From contig JAYOLL010000029.1 of the NCBI GenBank assembly GCA_038120295.1, positions 1-42,486 of the forward strand: 42,486 bases of DNA, written 5' to 3'. Below, piece after piece: positions 7,701 to 15,610 of the stretch. This DNA comes from JAYOEY01 sp038120295. Its GTDB lineage: Bacteria > Pseudomonadota > Alphaproteobacteria > MPNO01 > UBA2964. The position numbers and the translations under genes were made by a program. Under the pieces are notes generated by a model. The model saw only the letters and a program-made list of their open reading frames with translations. It had not been told where the DNA came from and did not search any database. Positions within the stretch are counted from its first letter, which is position 1. Each line of letters begins with the position of its first letter.

Positions 7701-8576
7701 ATGTTTCAGGGGTCCATCTGCGCGCTTATTACTCCGTTCCGCGACGGCGGTGTCGATGAACAGGCCTACGAGGCCTTCGTCGACTGGCAGATCAGCGAGG
7801 GCACGGAAGCATTGGTGCCGTGCGGCACGACTGGTGAGTCGCCGACGCTAAGCCATGACGAACACCGCCGCGTCGTAGAGATTTGCATCAGTATCGCAAA
7901 CGGTCGGGTGCCGGTGATCGCCGGGACCGGCTCGAACTCAACCGAGGAAGCCATTGCGCTGACGCAGCATGCCAAGGAAGCGGGCGCGGACGGCGCGCTT
8001 GTCGTTACGCCCTATTACAACAAGCCGACCCAGGAAGGACTTTATCAGCATTACAAGGCGATTAACGACGCTGTCGACCTGCCGGTCATCATCTACAACA
8101 TTCCTGGTCGGTCCGTGATCGACATGTCGATCGAAACCATGGCGCGGCTTGCAAAGTTGCCGAATATCGTTGGCGTCAAGGATGCAACCAACGATGTGTC
8201 GCGGGCGACACGTCAGAAGCTCGCCGTCGACGGGGACTTCGCGCAGCTTTCGGGTGAGGACGGTACTCAGATCGGTTTCCTCGCACAGGGCGGTGACGGC
8301 TGCATTTCGGTGACCGCGAATATCGCGCCGAAACCGATGGCCGAATTCCATCAGGCGTGGCGGAACGGCGACATTGCAACCGCGCAGTCGATCAACGAAC
8401 GGCTCATGCCGCTCCATGTCGGCCTGTTCTGCGAAAGCAATCCCGCGCCGGTCAAGTTCGGCGCCAGCCTGCTGGGCAAATGCGCCGAGGACGTACGCCT
8501 GCCGCTCGCGGCTATTTCGGCCGAAAGCCGGAAGACGGTTGAGGCCGCGATGAGATCGGCTCAGCTGTTGAACTGA
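7701..8576 (+). CDS. dapA: 4-hydroxy-tetrahydrodipicolinate synthase
   Basis: A 291-residue class I aldolase that condenses pyruvate with aspartate semialdehyde, the first step committed to diaminopimelate and lysine. The residues line up with the E. coli enzyme at an offset of one: Thr43-Thr44 in G-T-T-G-E-S, Tyr106, Tyr132, Arg137 (P-G-R) and the Schiff-base Lys160 in V-G-V-K-D-A. Length is normal. GGAGG (7691-7695) lies five bases before the ATG. It is followed at 7 bases by smpB, a common arrangement in alphaproteobacteria. Lysine feedback control cannot be judged from the sequence. Confidence 0.97.
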   Translation: MFQGSICALITPFRDGGVDEQAYEAFVDWQISEGTEALVPCGTTGESPTLSHDEHRRVVEICISIANGRVPVIAGTGSNSTEEAIALTQHAKEAGADGALVVTPYYNKPTQEGLYQHYKAINDAVDLPVIIYNIPGRSVIDMSIETMARLAKLPNIVGVKDATNDVSRATRQKLAVDGDFAQLSGEDGTQIGFLAQGGDGCISVTANIAPKPMAEFHQAWRNGDIATAQSINERLMPLHVGLFCESNPAPVKFGASLLGKCAEDVRLPLAAISAESRKTVEAAMRSAQLLN

Positions 8577-8583
8577 TCAGCTG

Positions 8584-9057
8584 ATGGCCCGTTCCGATAA
8601 AGAAGCCGTCCGGGTCGCGGCGCAGAATCGCCGGGCGCGGCACGATTATGCCATTGAAGACAGTCTCGAAGTCGGCATTGTCCTGACGGGTAGTGAGGTG
8701 AAGTCGCTGCGCGCCGGTCGCGCCACAATCACCGAGGCCTATGCCTCGGAAGAAGGCGGCCAGCTTTATCTGATCAATGCCTATATTCCGGAATATACGC
8801 AGGCAGGCGAGCGAAACCATGAAACGCGTCGTCCCCGCAAGCTGCTGGCGCATCGCCGCCAGATCGGCCGGCTTGCCGGCGCAGTGCAGCGTGAGGGTAT
8901 GACGCTGGTGCCACTAAAGCTCTATTTCAACGATCGCGGCATCGCCAAGCTCGAACTCGGCGTTGCCCGGGGCAAGAAGCAATACGAAAAACGCGACGCG
9001 ACAAAGAAACGCGAATGGGAACGCGACAAGGCGCGCATTATGCGGTCGCGGGGCTAA
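8584..9057 (+). CDS. smpB: SsrA-binding protein SmpB
   Basis: A 157-residue RNA-binding protein that brings tmRNA to stalled ribosomes for trans-translation. Typical blocks are N-R-R-A-R-H-D-Y near the N-terminus, the E-A-G-I-V-L-x-G-x-E-V-K-S-like segment (V-L-T-G-S-E-V-K-S), A-Y-I-P-E-Y, and the lysine- and arginine-rich tail (K-K-R-E-W-E-R-D) that enters the decoding site. Length is normal. It sits between dapA (7-base gap) and the molybdoenzyme gene (3-base gap), probably one transcript. The tmRNA gene was not found in the window. Confidence 0.97.
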   Translation: MARSDKEAVRVAAQNRRARHDYAIEDSLEVGIVLTGSEVKSLRAGRATITEAYASEEGGQLYLINAYIPEYTQAGERNHETRRPRKLLAHRRQIGRLAGAVQREGMTLVPLKLYFNDRGIAKLELGVARGKKQYEKRDATKKREWERDKARIMRSRG

Positions 9058-9060
9058 CGC

Positions 9061-9729
9061 ATGCCAGAGGACCCGCCCGAAGAACGCGACCGGTCGAAAC
9101 TTATCGCGGCCAAGGAGGAATGGGCGCGGGAAGGGCGGTTGCTGACCGGCAAGGAGAGCGACCCCGGGCGGGATCGCGTGCCGCCCGGGCAGCGGGTCGT
9201 GACCGACTGGCCGGTGCTCGACCTCGGTGCCTTGCCTCGATACGACCTCGATGCGTGGAAACTCAGGATCGATGGCGCCGTCGAAAACCGGGTGATCTGG
9301 GACTGGACCGAATTTCTCGGACAGCCTCAATCGAACGTGTCGAGCGACATTCACTGCGTGACGGGATGGTCGCGCCTGGACAATGAGTGGGAAGGCGTCG
9401 CAGCCCGGCATCTTCTGGACATCGTCAGGCCGAAAGCCGATGCAACGCATTGCATTTTCTACAGCCGAGACGGTTACACCACGAACGTTCGTCTCGACCG
9501 GTTCGCGGCTGAGGACGTGCTGCTGGCCCATCGGTGGGAAGGCGAGCCGATTACGCCCGAACATGGCGGTCCGGTGCGAATCGTCATGCCGCGCTGCTAC
9601 TTCTGGAAAAGCGCCAAATGGCTTCGCCGGATCGAGTTCGCCGTGGGAGACCGGCCCGGCTACTGGGAAGTTCGCGGATATCACAACGACGGCGATCCTT
9701 GGAAGGAAGAGCGCTACGACGATTGCTGA
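9061..9729 (+). CDS. Sulfite-oxidase-like molybdopterin-dependent oxidoreductase
   Basis: A 222-residue protein carrying the Oxidored_molyb (sulfite oxidase/MsrP) fold. The molybdenum-ligating cysteine is Cys99 in D-I-H-C-V-T-G-W, followed by the family's conserved W-x-G-V segment (W-E-G-V). The C-terminal third carries P-R-C-Y-F-W-K-S-A-K-W, typical of this group. Unlike MsrP, it has no twin-arginine or Sec signal and begins with a charged, probably disordered stretch of about 50 residues, so a cytoplasmic location is likely. No haem domain is present. It follows smpB after 3 bases. The substrate is unknown; sulfite oxidation and sulfoxide reduction are both possible. Confidence 0.88.
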   Translation: MPEDPPEERDRSKLIAAKEEWAREGRLLTGKESDPGRDRVPPGQRVVTDWPVLDLGALPRYDLDAWKLRIDGAVENRVIWDWTEFLGQPQSNVSSDIHCVTGWSRLDNEWEGVAARHLLDIVRPKADATHCIFYSRDGYTTNVRLDRFAAEDVLLAHRWEGEPITPEHGGPVRIVMPRCYFWKSAKWLRRIEFAVGDRPGYWEVRGYHNDGDPWKEERYDDC

Positions 9730-9781
9730 GAAAAAACTCTTACCGTCATGAAAGAGTCATGGCGTCGGTGTAGCGTTTGAT

Positions 9782-9802
9782 TGTCAGTCGATTTGACTGG
9801 CA
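9782..9802 (+). promoter_or_regulatory. Perfect hairpin in the phoH leader region
   Basis: TGTCAGTC (9782-9789) and GACTGGCA (9795-9802) pair over 8 bp with one G-T, closing a 5-base loop. No T-run follows, so it is not an intrinsic terminator. It lies in the 228-base gap between the molybdoenzyme gene and phoH, upstream of a clear terminator. It may be part of a structured leader or small RNA; its function is unknown. Confidence 0.4.
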
Positions 9803-9860
9803 GTGTTCGCCCCGGCGTCGGTATGTGTATTCAGTATCGCGAACGTCAGATTGGATGGAA

Positions 9861-9896
9861 GGTTCTCGCTTCGGCGGCGAGGGCCTTTTTCTTTTT
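9861..9896 (+). terminator. Intrinsic terminator upstream of phoH
   Basis: A 9-bp stem (9861-9869 with 9877-9885, two G-T pairs) and a 7-base loop are followed by TTTTT C TTTTT (9886-9896). It lies 132 bases past the stop of the molybdoenzyme gene and about 60 bases before the phoH start. It either ends the dapA-smpB transcript or forms part of a conditional leader for phoH. Confidence 0.75.
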
Positions 9897-9957
9897 CGGA
9901 TTGCTGAATGCGCGACAACGGTGCCGCCGGGGCTCCATCAACTGAAGGAGGTCCAAG

Positions 9958-10689
9958 TTGGGAAAACGTTCAGTACGCAAGTCGGCGCGCAGCGAAGGAA
10001 GAATTCACGCCCTGTTTCCTGAGGATGACCGTCAGAAGACGGGCGGAAAGGAAAGCTGGGACAAGCGGTACGTCAAGAACATCCGTCCCAAGAGCGCAGG
10101 CCAGCAGTCGCTGATCGAGGCGCTTGATGAGGAAGGGGTCGTCCTTGCGCTCGGCCCCGCCGGCACGGGCAAGACCTTTCTGGCGGTGGCCAAGGCGGTG
10201 GAGGCTCTGGAAAACGGTCGGGTCGAGCGGATCGTCCTGTGTCGGCCCGCGGTCGATGCGGGCGAGTCCCTTGGATTTCTGCCCGGCGATGTTGAAGCGA
10301 AGCTCGCGCTCTATCTGCGTCCGATCTACGACGTGTTGAGCGAAAGGCTTGGGGCCAAACGGCTCAAGGCGCTGCTTGCGGAAGACGTGATCGAGATTGC
10401 GCCGGTCGCTTTCATGCGTGGGCGCACACTCAATAACGCGTTCGTGGTGATCGACGAGGCGCAGAACTGCACTTTTGCCCAGCTCAAGATGCTGCTGACG
10501 CGTCTTGGCTGGCGGACGACAATGGTGCTTGCCGGCGATCCGGACCAGAGCGATCTGCTGCCAGGAATGTCTGGTCTGCCCGACGTAGCCGAACGGCTCA
10601 GCAGGATAGACAATATCCCTGTTGTGTCCCTGAATGAGGAGGACATTGTCCGTCATCCGCTGGTCGCCGGGATGCTGTCGGTTCTATAG
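9958..10689 (+). CDS. PhoH-family ATPase
   Basis: A 243-residue P-loop protein. Walker A is G-P-A-G-T-G-K-T at 66-73 and Walker B V-V-I-D-E-A-Q at about 163-169; L-A-G-D-P-D-Q is the sensor-like motif of this helicase-like family. PhoH proteins are ATPases linked to RNA metabolism, but the exact role is not settled. It lacks the extra N-terminal domain of the longer YbeZ type and has no ybeY neighbour, so it is probably the shorter stand-alone paralogue. The start is TTG at 9958, supported by a perfect AAGGAGGT (9945-9952) five bases upstream. An intrinsic terminator sits just before that ribosome site. It converges with the glycosylase gene. Confidence 0.9.
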   Translation: MGKRSVRKSARSEGRIHALFPEDDRQKTGGKESWDKRYVKNIRPKSAGQQSLIEALDEEGVVLALGPAGTGKTFLAVAKAVEALENGRVERIVLCRPAVDAGESLGFLPGDVEAKLALYLRPIYDVLSERLGAKRLKALLAEDVIEIAPVAFMRGRTLNNAFVVIDEAQNCTFAQLKMLLTRLGWRTTMVLAGDPDQSDLLPGMSGLPDVAERLSRIDNIPVVSLNEEDIVRHPLVAGMLSVL

Positions 10690-10733
10690 AGGTTCGTAAT
10701 CGCGCCGCATTAAGAGACGGAGACGAGGCGTTA

Positions 10734-11378
10734 TCAGGCGGTTCCGTCCTGTTTGGCGAGCAAGGTACGAATTTCACGAAACACGTCGCGGAACATGTCT
10801 TCCGTCAGGCGACCGGTGTTCGTGTTGTAGCGCGAACAATGGTAGCTGTCGGCGAGGCTGATGCCCGATGACAGCGCGTGAATGCCGCCATGCTCGAACT
10901 TCCGGGCGCTTCTTTTTTCGCCGAGCGCTCCCAGCACCGTATTGTGGGAAACAAGCCCGAGCGAAAGAATAACCTTCAGGTTCTTCATCGAGGCGATTTC
11001 GTCGGTGAGAAAGCTGCGGCAGGCGTTGATTTCATGCCCGACAGGTTTGTTCTGCGGCGGGACGCATCGAACGCCGTTCGTTATCCGGCAATCGATCAGT
11101 TCCAGCCCGTCGCCGGCATGTTTCTCATAACTGCCCTGCGCAAAGCCAAATTCAAGAAGAGTCGCGTAAAGCAGGTCGCCGGCATAATCGCCCGTGAAGG
11201 GGCGGCCGGTCAGGTTGGCGCCCTTAAGGCCCGGCGCGAGCCCGACAATCAGGAAAGGTGATTCTATCGGTCCAAAGGACGGAACGGGCGCGTTGAACCA
11301 GCCGGGGTTGGCGGAACGGTTTGTCTCGCGAAACTCTACAAGACGTGGGCAGAGGCTGCAGTCGCGGTCAGGTTCCAA
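10734..11378 (-). CDS. Uracil-DNA glycosylase, family 5 (UdgB type)
   Basis: A 214-residue DNA repair enzyme that removes uracil and often other deaminated bases. Family-type motifs are G-L-A-P-G (46-50) followed by G-R-P-F-T-G-D (58-64), and the second motif Y-H-C-S-R-Y-N-T around His180 and Asn185. Motif 1 lacks the Asp or Asn used by other UDG families, as is usual in family 5. Four cysteines (7, 10, 105, 120) are placed to hold an iron-sulfur cluster. The next gene on the same strand is the NYN protein, whose 3' end lies 27 bases upstream, so the two are probably co-transcribed. Family 4 is the alternative but fits motif 1 less well. Confidence 0.9.
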   Translation of the reverse strand: MEPDRDCSLCPRLVEFRETNRSANPGWFNAPVPSFGPIESPFLIVGLAPGLKGANLTGRPFTGDYAGDLLYATLLEFGFAQGSYEKHAGDGLELIDCRITNGVRCVPPQNKPVGHEINACRSFLTDEIASMKNLKVILSLGLVSHNTVLGALGEKRSARKFEHGGIHALSSGISLADSYHCSRYNTNTGRLTEDMFRDVFREIRTLLAKQDGTA

Positions 11379-11405
11379 GAAGGGACGGAAAAGCGGAGCA
11401 GGCCG

Positions 11406-12062
11406 TCAGGCCGGTTCCCGCATCCTTTCGTCCTCGTCGTCGTCATAGTCGCCATCATCGATGTCGTCGATGTCATCGAAGTCGGCATGGACGGCGTTAT
11501 GGGGGATGACCGGATGACTGTTGTCGTGATGGGAATGGCGCGCGATCTTGTCCTCAAGGTCGCTGAGCTCGATAAACCGGTCAGCCTGACGCCGCAGTTC
11601 GTCTGCCACCATCGGGGGAGATGAGCGGTAGGTGCTGACGACCGATACGCGGACGCCTTTGCGCTGAACCGCTTCAACGAGACGGCGGAAATCGCCATCG
11701 CCGGAAAAAAGGATGACATGGTCGAGATGGTCCGCCATTTCGAGAACGTCGATGGCGAGTTCCATGTCCATGTTGCCCTTGACCTTGCGGCGCCCCATGG
11801 AATCGGTGAATTCCTTGGTCGGCTTGGTGACCATCGTGTATCCGTTGTAATCCAGCCAGTCGACCAGCGGCCGGATCGGCAGATACTCCTGATCCTCCAT
11901 CAGGGCCGTGTAGTAGTACGCACGGACGAGATGGCCTTCCTGCGAGAAGAGTTCCAGAAGGTTCTTGTAATCGATATCGAAACCCAGAGCGCGCGCCGCT
12001 GCGTAAAGGTTGGCGCCATCAATGAACAATGCGATCTTGTCTTCCGGATATATATTCAGCAA
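11406..12062 (-). CDS. NYN-domain (LabA/DUF88) putative RNase
   Basis: The N-terminal 150 residues form a NYN (PIN-like) nuclease domain, with an early Asp in L-F-I-D-G-A-N, the pair M-D-M-E-L-A-I-D, and L-F-S-G-D-G-D-F-R with the later acidic residues. The metal-binding acidic set is therefore intact, which fits an endoribonuclease, but the target is unknown. The C-terminus (about the last 40 residues) is disordered with many Asp and Glu. I place the start at TTG 12060-12062, 10 bases after AGGAG (plus-strand 12073-12077). A longer reading from ATG 12167 adds 35 residues without homology or ribosome site. It lies upstream of the glycosylase and divergent to folK. Confidence 0.88.
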   Translation of the reverse strand: MLNIYPEDKIALFIDGANLYAAARALGFDIDYKNLLELFSQEGHLVRAYYYTALMEDQEYLPIRPLVDWLDYNGYTMVTKPTKEFTDSMGRRKVKGNMDMELAIDVLEMADHLDHVILFSGDGDFRRLVEAVQRKGVRVSVVSTYRSSPPMVADELRRQADRFIELSDLEDKIARHSHHDNSHPVIPHNAVHADFDDIDDIDDGDYDDDEDERMREPA

Positions 12063-12265
12063 GGCGGCCCGACTCCTGTACAAATATATCGACAGGCTAC
12101 ATCGGCCACGCCGCATTTCGCCCCGGCACAAATCTATCTGTGAGGCGGCCTTATGCGGTTCCGGCATTGTCGATACGGTTGACGTGAAACTGTCTCAATA
12201 AAAAGATAGGTCTTCCAGCCGAGATTGCCAAGCCGCAGGTTGGCAAAAAAACAGCCCGGACTCTG

Positions 12266-12772
12266 ATGATTCTTGCCGCAATCGGGGCGAATTTGCCTCT
12301 CCCAGGACATGCTACGCCATACGATAACGTCAAGGCAGCGCTGGAAGTCCTTGATGCAAACGATATTACCGTCACAGGGGTCTCCAGCTGGTATCGTTCG
12401 GCGCCGATTCCTGCATCGAATCAGCCCGATTTCGTAAATGGCGTTGTCTCGATACGAACGAGCCTCTCCGCTCAGGCGCTGTTGCAGCGATTTCACCGTA
12501 TCGAAAGCGAATTCGGACGAAGAAGGAGCGTCGAGAATGCAGCAAGGACGCTGGACATCGATTTGATCGATTACGACGGCGTCATTGTCGTACCGCCCGA
12601 TGGGCAAGAGGGGCTGACGCTTCCACATCCCCGTCTGCAGGATCGTGCGTTCGTGCTCTTTCCGTTGCGCGATCTTGCGCCTGACTGGGTCGATCCCAGG
12701 GATGGCCGGGCTCTCGATGATCTGATCGAGGCCCTGCCATCGGACCAGTTTTGCGTACGAATTGAGGAATGA
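12266..12772 (+). CDS. folK: 6-hydroxymethyl-7,8-dihydropterin pyrophosphokinase
   Basis: A 168-residue HPPK that transfers pyrophosphate from ATP to 6-hydroxymethyl-dihydropterin in folate synthesis. It shows G-A-N-L near the N-terminus, S-S-W-Y-R-S-x-P, F-V-N-G-V, the metal-binding L-D-I-D-L-I-D-Y-D, and the signature P-H-P-R-L-Q-D-R-A-F-V-L-x-P-L. Length is normal. No folB or folP gene adjoins it; it stands alone between the divergent NYN gene and rpoZ. The ATG at 12266 has only a weak ribosome site. The 200-base divergent gap before it contains a TTGACG box (12179-12184) without a convincing -10. Confidence 0.95.
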   Translation: MILAAIGANLPLPGHATPYDNVKAALEVLDANDITVTGVSSWYRSAPIPASNQPDFVNGVVSIRTSLSAQALLQRFHRIESEFGRRRSVENAARTLDIDLIDYDGVIVVPPDGQEGLTLPHPRLQDRAFVLFPLRDLAPDWVDPRDGRALDDLIEALPSDQFCVRIEE

Positions 12773-12830
12773 CTTCGGCTTCGATTACGGAGGCATTTGA
12801 TTTTATTGCCTGATTCCGGTCTCAAGAAAG

Positions 12831-12860
12831 CTTGCCTTTCTGTCCGGCGACCCCCTATAT
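12831..12860 (+). promoter_or_regulatory. Promoter of rpoZ
   Basis: CTTGCC (12831-12836), 18 bases, then CTATAT (12855-12860), very close to the CTTGAC-N17-CTATAT consensus known for the alphaproteobacterial housekeeping sigma factor. The overlapping TATATT (12856-12861) matches 5 of 6 of the classical -10. It lies about 50 bases before the rpoZ ATG, and AGGAG (12896-12900) follows. Confidence 0.6.
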
Positions 12861-12908
12861 TGCCGCCACGTATACCAATTTCGGTTCCGAAGTTCAGGAG
12901 ATGCCCGC

Positions 12909-13322
12909 ATGGCCCGCGTAACGGTTGAAGATTGTGTCGAACGAGTGCCTAACAGGTTCGAACTCGTCATGCTGGCGGCTCAGCGCGCGCGGGAGTTATC
13001 CGTCGGTTCCGAGATCACGGTCGATCGCGATAACGACAAGAATCCCGTCGTTGCGCTCCGCGAGATTGCCGACAGAACGATCCAGACCAGCGACCTTGAG
13101 GATGAGTTGATTCGCAGTATGCAGCGTCATGCGGATACGGACGATCCCGAAGAAGAGGCGGCCGAACTGCTGGCGATGGAAGAAGAGCTTTCGGCCAGCG
13201 CTGCCGCTGAGGCGGCCGGAAACACTGTCGCCGAAGGCGAGGCAATGTTTGAGGACGCCGAAGAGGCGATCAACGAAGAGGACATTGTCGATGACGGCGA
13301 CGCCGGCGGAGAGAAGTCCTGA
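12909..13322 (+). CDS. rpoZ: RNA polymerase omega subunit
   Basis: A 137-residue omega subunit, which chaperones beta-prime and contributes to one ppGpp site. The start M-A-R-V-T-V-E-D-C and the block R-F-E-L-V-x-L-A-A-Q-R-A-R are typical, as is N-P-V-V-A-L-R-E-I-A. Beyond residue 80 it carries a long acidic, alanine-rich tail that is common in alphaproteobacteria. AGGAG lies eight bases before the ATG. It precedes the rsh gene by 99 bases, the classical arrangement that places a ppGpp target next to its synthetase. Confidence 0.97.
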   Translation: MARVTVEDCVERVPNRFELVMLAAQRARELSVGSEITVDRDNDKNPVVALREIADRTIQTSDLEDELIRSMQRHADTDDPEEEAAELLAMEEELSASAAAEAAGNTVAEGEAMFEDAEEAINEEDIVDDGDAGGEKS

Positions 13323-13421
13323 TCGGACCCCAGTTCGAGGGAGCCGAACCTTAATTTCACAGTCGCCGTCGGCGGCGAACACCGGGCTTTTCTTGGCCCC
13401 GGCGAGTGGGGCGGCGGTTCC

Positions 13422-15575
13422 ATGATCCGCCAGTTCGAGCTTGTCGACCGCGTAAAATCTTACGATCCGAGCGCTGACGAAGACGCTCTGAACCGGGCTT
13501 ATGTCTTCTCGATGATGGCGCACGGCTCGCAGAAGCGGGCATCGGGCGATCCGTATTTTTCTCATCCGCTCGAAGTCGCGGGCATTCTGACCGAGCTAAA
13601 GCTGGATTCGGACTCGATCGTCACAGGATTGCTGCACGACACGGTCGAGGATACGGTCGCGACGCTCGACGAAATTCAGAACAATTTCGGGCCTTCCGTT
13701 GCGCATCTGGTCGACGGCGTGACCAAGCTCTCCAGCCTCGAACTGCAGTCCGCGGACAGCCGGCAGATCGAAAATTTCCGAAAACTTCTGCTGGCGACAT
13801 CGCGCGATATTCGCGTTTTGCTGATCAAGCTGGCGGACAGGCTCCACAATATGCGGACGCTGGAGTTCATCAAGTCGCCTGAAAAAAGGGCGCGCATCGC
13901 CCGGGAAACGATCGATATCTATGCGCCGCTCGCAGACCGTATCGGTATGCAGCGGCTTAAGGACGAGCTGGAAAGCAGCGCTTTTGCAGAACTCTATCCC
14001 GATGCGCTCGCGACGATCGAGGCCCGGCTCGACTTCCTGCGTGCCGAGGCGAAAAAAGAAAAGATCATCGATACCATTTCGACCGAGCTTGGTGAGGTTC
14101 TCGCCGAAGCAGGGCTAAAGGTCGAACTGTCGGGACGAGAAAAACGGCCCTATTCGATATGGCGTAAGATGCAGAACCAGAACGTTGAGTTCGGCCAGCT
14201 TGCAGACATCATGGCGTTCCGCGTTCTTGTCGAAAATGTCGAGGATTGTTACCGCGTTCTGGGCGTTCTGCACGCCCACTATCCGTTTATACCCGGGCGC
14301 TTCAAGGATTACATTTCGACTCCCAAGCGCAACGGGTACCGTTCGCTCCATACCGGTATCATCGGTCCCGAGCGTCGGCGCACTGAAATCCAGATCCGAA
14401 CATGCGAGATGCATGAAGTGGCTGAGTACGGTGTCGCGGCGCACTGGCAGTACAAGCAGGATGTCGCCGAAGCCGATCATCTGCGTTATCAGTGGGTGCG
14501 CGAACTCGTCGATATCCTGGAACATGCCGAAGACCCGGACGAGCTGCTTCAGAATGCCCGTCTGGACCTGTTTCCGGATCAGGTTTTCTGTTTCACGCCG
14601 AAGGGCGACCTGATTGCGCTGCCTCAGGGGGCAACACCCGTTGACTTCGCCTACGAGGTGCATTCCGAGGTCGGCGATGCCTGCGTCGGTGCGGAAATCA
14701 ATGGCAATCTCGTGCAGCTTCATACAAAGTTGAAGAACGGCGATCAGGTGAAGATCGTTACTTCCGAACCTGGCTCGCCAGCGCCCGAATGGGAAAAATT
14801 CGTTGTTACCGGCAAGGCGCGGGCCCGGGTGAAAAGGTTCGTCCGTTCCAAGGAACGTATGGAGTATCAACGTCTCGGCAATGCAATCCTTTCGAGAGCA
14901 TTTGAAGAGCAGGGCTACGCGCTGACCGACGCGGTCCTGGAGAGCGTCCCGGAAAAATTCGGCTGTCGGGGTATCGAAGACCTGCATGTGCGTGTCGGGG
15001 AGGGACATCTGACGGCAGGCGACGTCATCCGTGAGGTTATAGGCGATAGGCACGTGAACGGAATCGCCGAAAACGGAAACGCGGAAGCCGTATCTGCGAT
15101 CAGCGTAGAAGCCGGTTCGCGGGATTCGATTCCGATCAGGGGCCTGATTGCCGGTATGGCGGTTCATTACGCCAATTGCTGTCATCCGCTTCCAGGCGAC
15201 CGCATTGTCGGCATTCAGACGCCGGGCAAGGGGGTCGCTGTCCATACGATCGACTGCCAGACGCTGGAAAGTTTCCACGACATGCCGGAACGCTGGATAG
15301 ACGTTTCGTGGGATATCGCCTCCGGCAACGACCAACGTCTGGTTGGGCGGCTCAAGCTGGTGGTGACAAATCGGCCCGGCGGCCTCGCCAATGTCACCAC
15401 CGCCGTTGCGAGTCATGACGGCAACATCAACAATCTCAAGATTACCGGGCGGAGTACCGACTTTTTCGATCTGACGCTGGATATCGAGGTCAAGGACAAC
15501 AGGCATCTGAACGAAATCATGGCGGCGCTACGGGCTGAAGGAGCCGTCAGCAGCGTCGACCGGATCGCGCACTGA
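13422..15575 (+). CDS. rsh: Bifunctional (p)ppGpp synthetase/hydrolase (Rsh)
   Basis: A 717-residue long RelA/SpoT homologue controlling the stringent response. The hydrolase HD domain is intact: His34, His48 and His72-Asp73, with E76-D77 in V-E-D-T. The synthetase domain follows, with the nucleotide-binding G-R-E-K-R-P-Y-S loop near 238, D262, Y-R-S-L-H-T near 306 and E322. The tetrapeptide R-F-K-D (293-296) is the RXKD form of bifunctional enzymes, not the acidic EXDD form of monofunctional RelA. A TGS domain (about 385-450) and a C-terminal ACT domain (about 640-717) complete the family layout. It lies in the rpoZ operon; the next gene is an amidohydrolase 35 bases on. Confidence 0.97.
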   Translation: MIRQFELVDRVKSYDPSADEDALNRAYVFSMMAHGSQKRASGDPYFSHPLEVAGILTELKLDSDSIVTGLLHDTVEDTVATLDEIQNNFGPSVAHLVDGVTKLSSLELQSADSRQIENFRKLLLATSRDIRVLLIKLADRLHNMRTLEFIKSPEKRARIARETIDIYAPLADRIGMQRLKDELESSAFAELYPDALATIEARLDFLRAEAKKEKIIDTISTELGEVLAEAGLKVELSGREKRPYSIWRKMQNQNVEFGQLADIMAFRVLVENVEDCYRVLGVLHAHYPFIPGRFKDYISTPKRNGYRSLHTGIIGPERRRTEIQIRTCEMHEVAEYGVAAHWQYKQDVAEADHLRYQWVRELVDILEHAEDPDELLQNARLDLFPDQVFCFTPKGDLIALPQGATPVDFAYEVHSEVGDACVGAEINGNLVQLHTKLKNGDQVKIVTSEPGSPAPEWEKFVVTGKARARVKRFVRSKERMEYQRLGNAILSRAFEEQGYALTDAVLESVPEKFGCRGIEDLHVRVGEGHLTAGDVIREVIGDRHVNGIAENGNAEAVSAISVEAGSRDSIPIRGLIAGMAVHYANCCHPLPGDRIVGIQTPGKGVAVHTIDCQTLESFHDMPERWIDVSWDIASGNDQRLVGRLKLVVTNRPGGLANVTTAVASHDGNINNLKITGRSTDFFDLTLDIEVKDNRHLNEIMAALRAEGAVSSVDRIAH

Positions 15576-15610
15576 AAATGCGCGAACAGCGAAGCTAAAG
15601 GGAGCGAGAG

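Noticed and set aside
9730..9957. tmRNA gene next to smpB
   Set aside because: No alanine-tRNA-like ends or tag-peptide frame were found, and the gap is short for even one piece of a split tmRNA.
12063..12167. ATG start of the NYN gene at 12167
   Set aside because: No ribosome site precedes it and the added residues lack homology; TTG 12062 has AGGAG at 10 bases.
12179..12207. TTGACG box as folK promoter
   Set aside because: The -35 is good but the best -10 at 17 bases (AAAGAT) matches only 3 of 6 bases.
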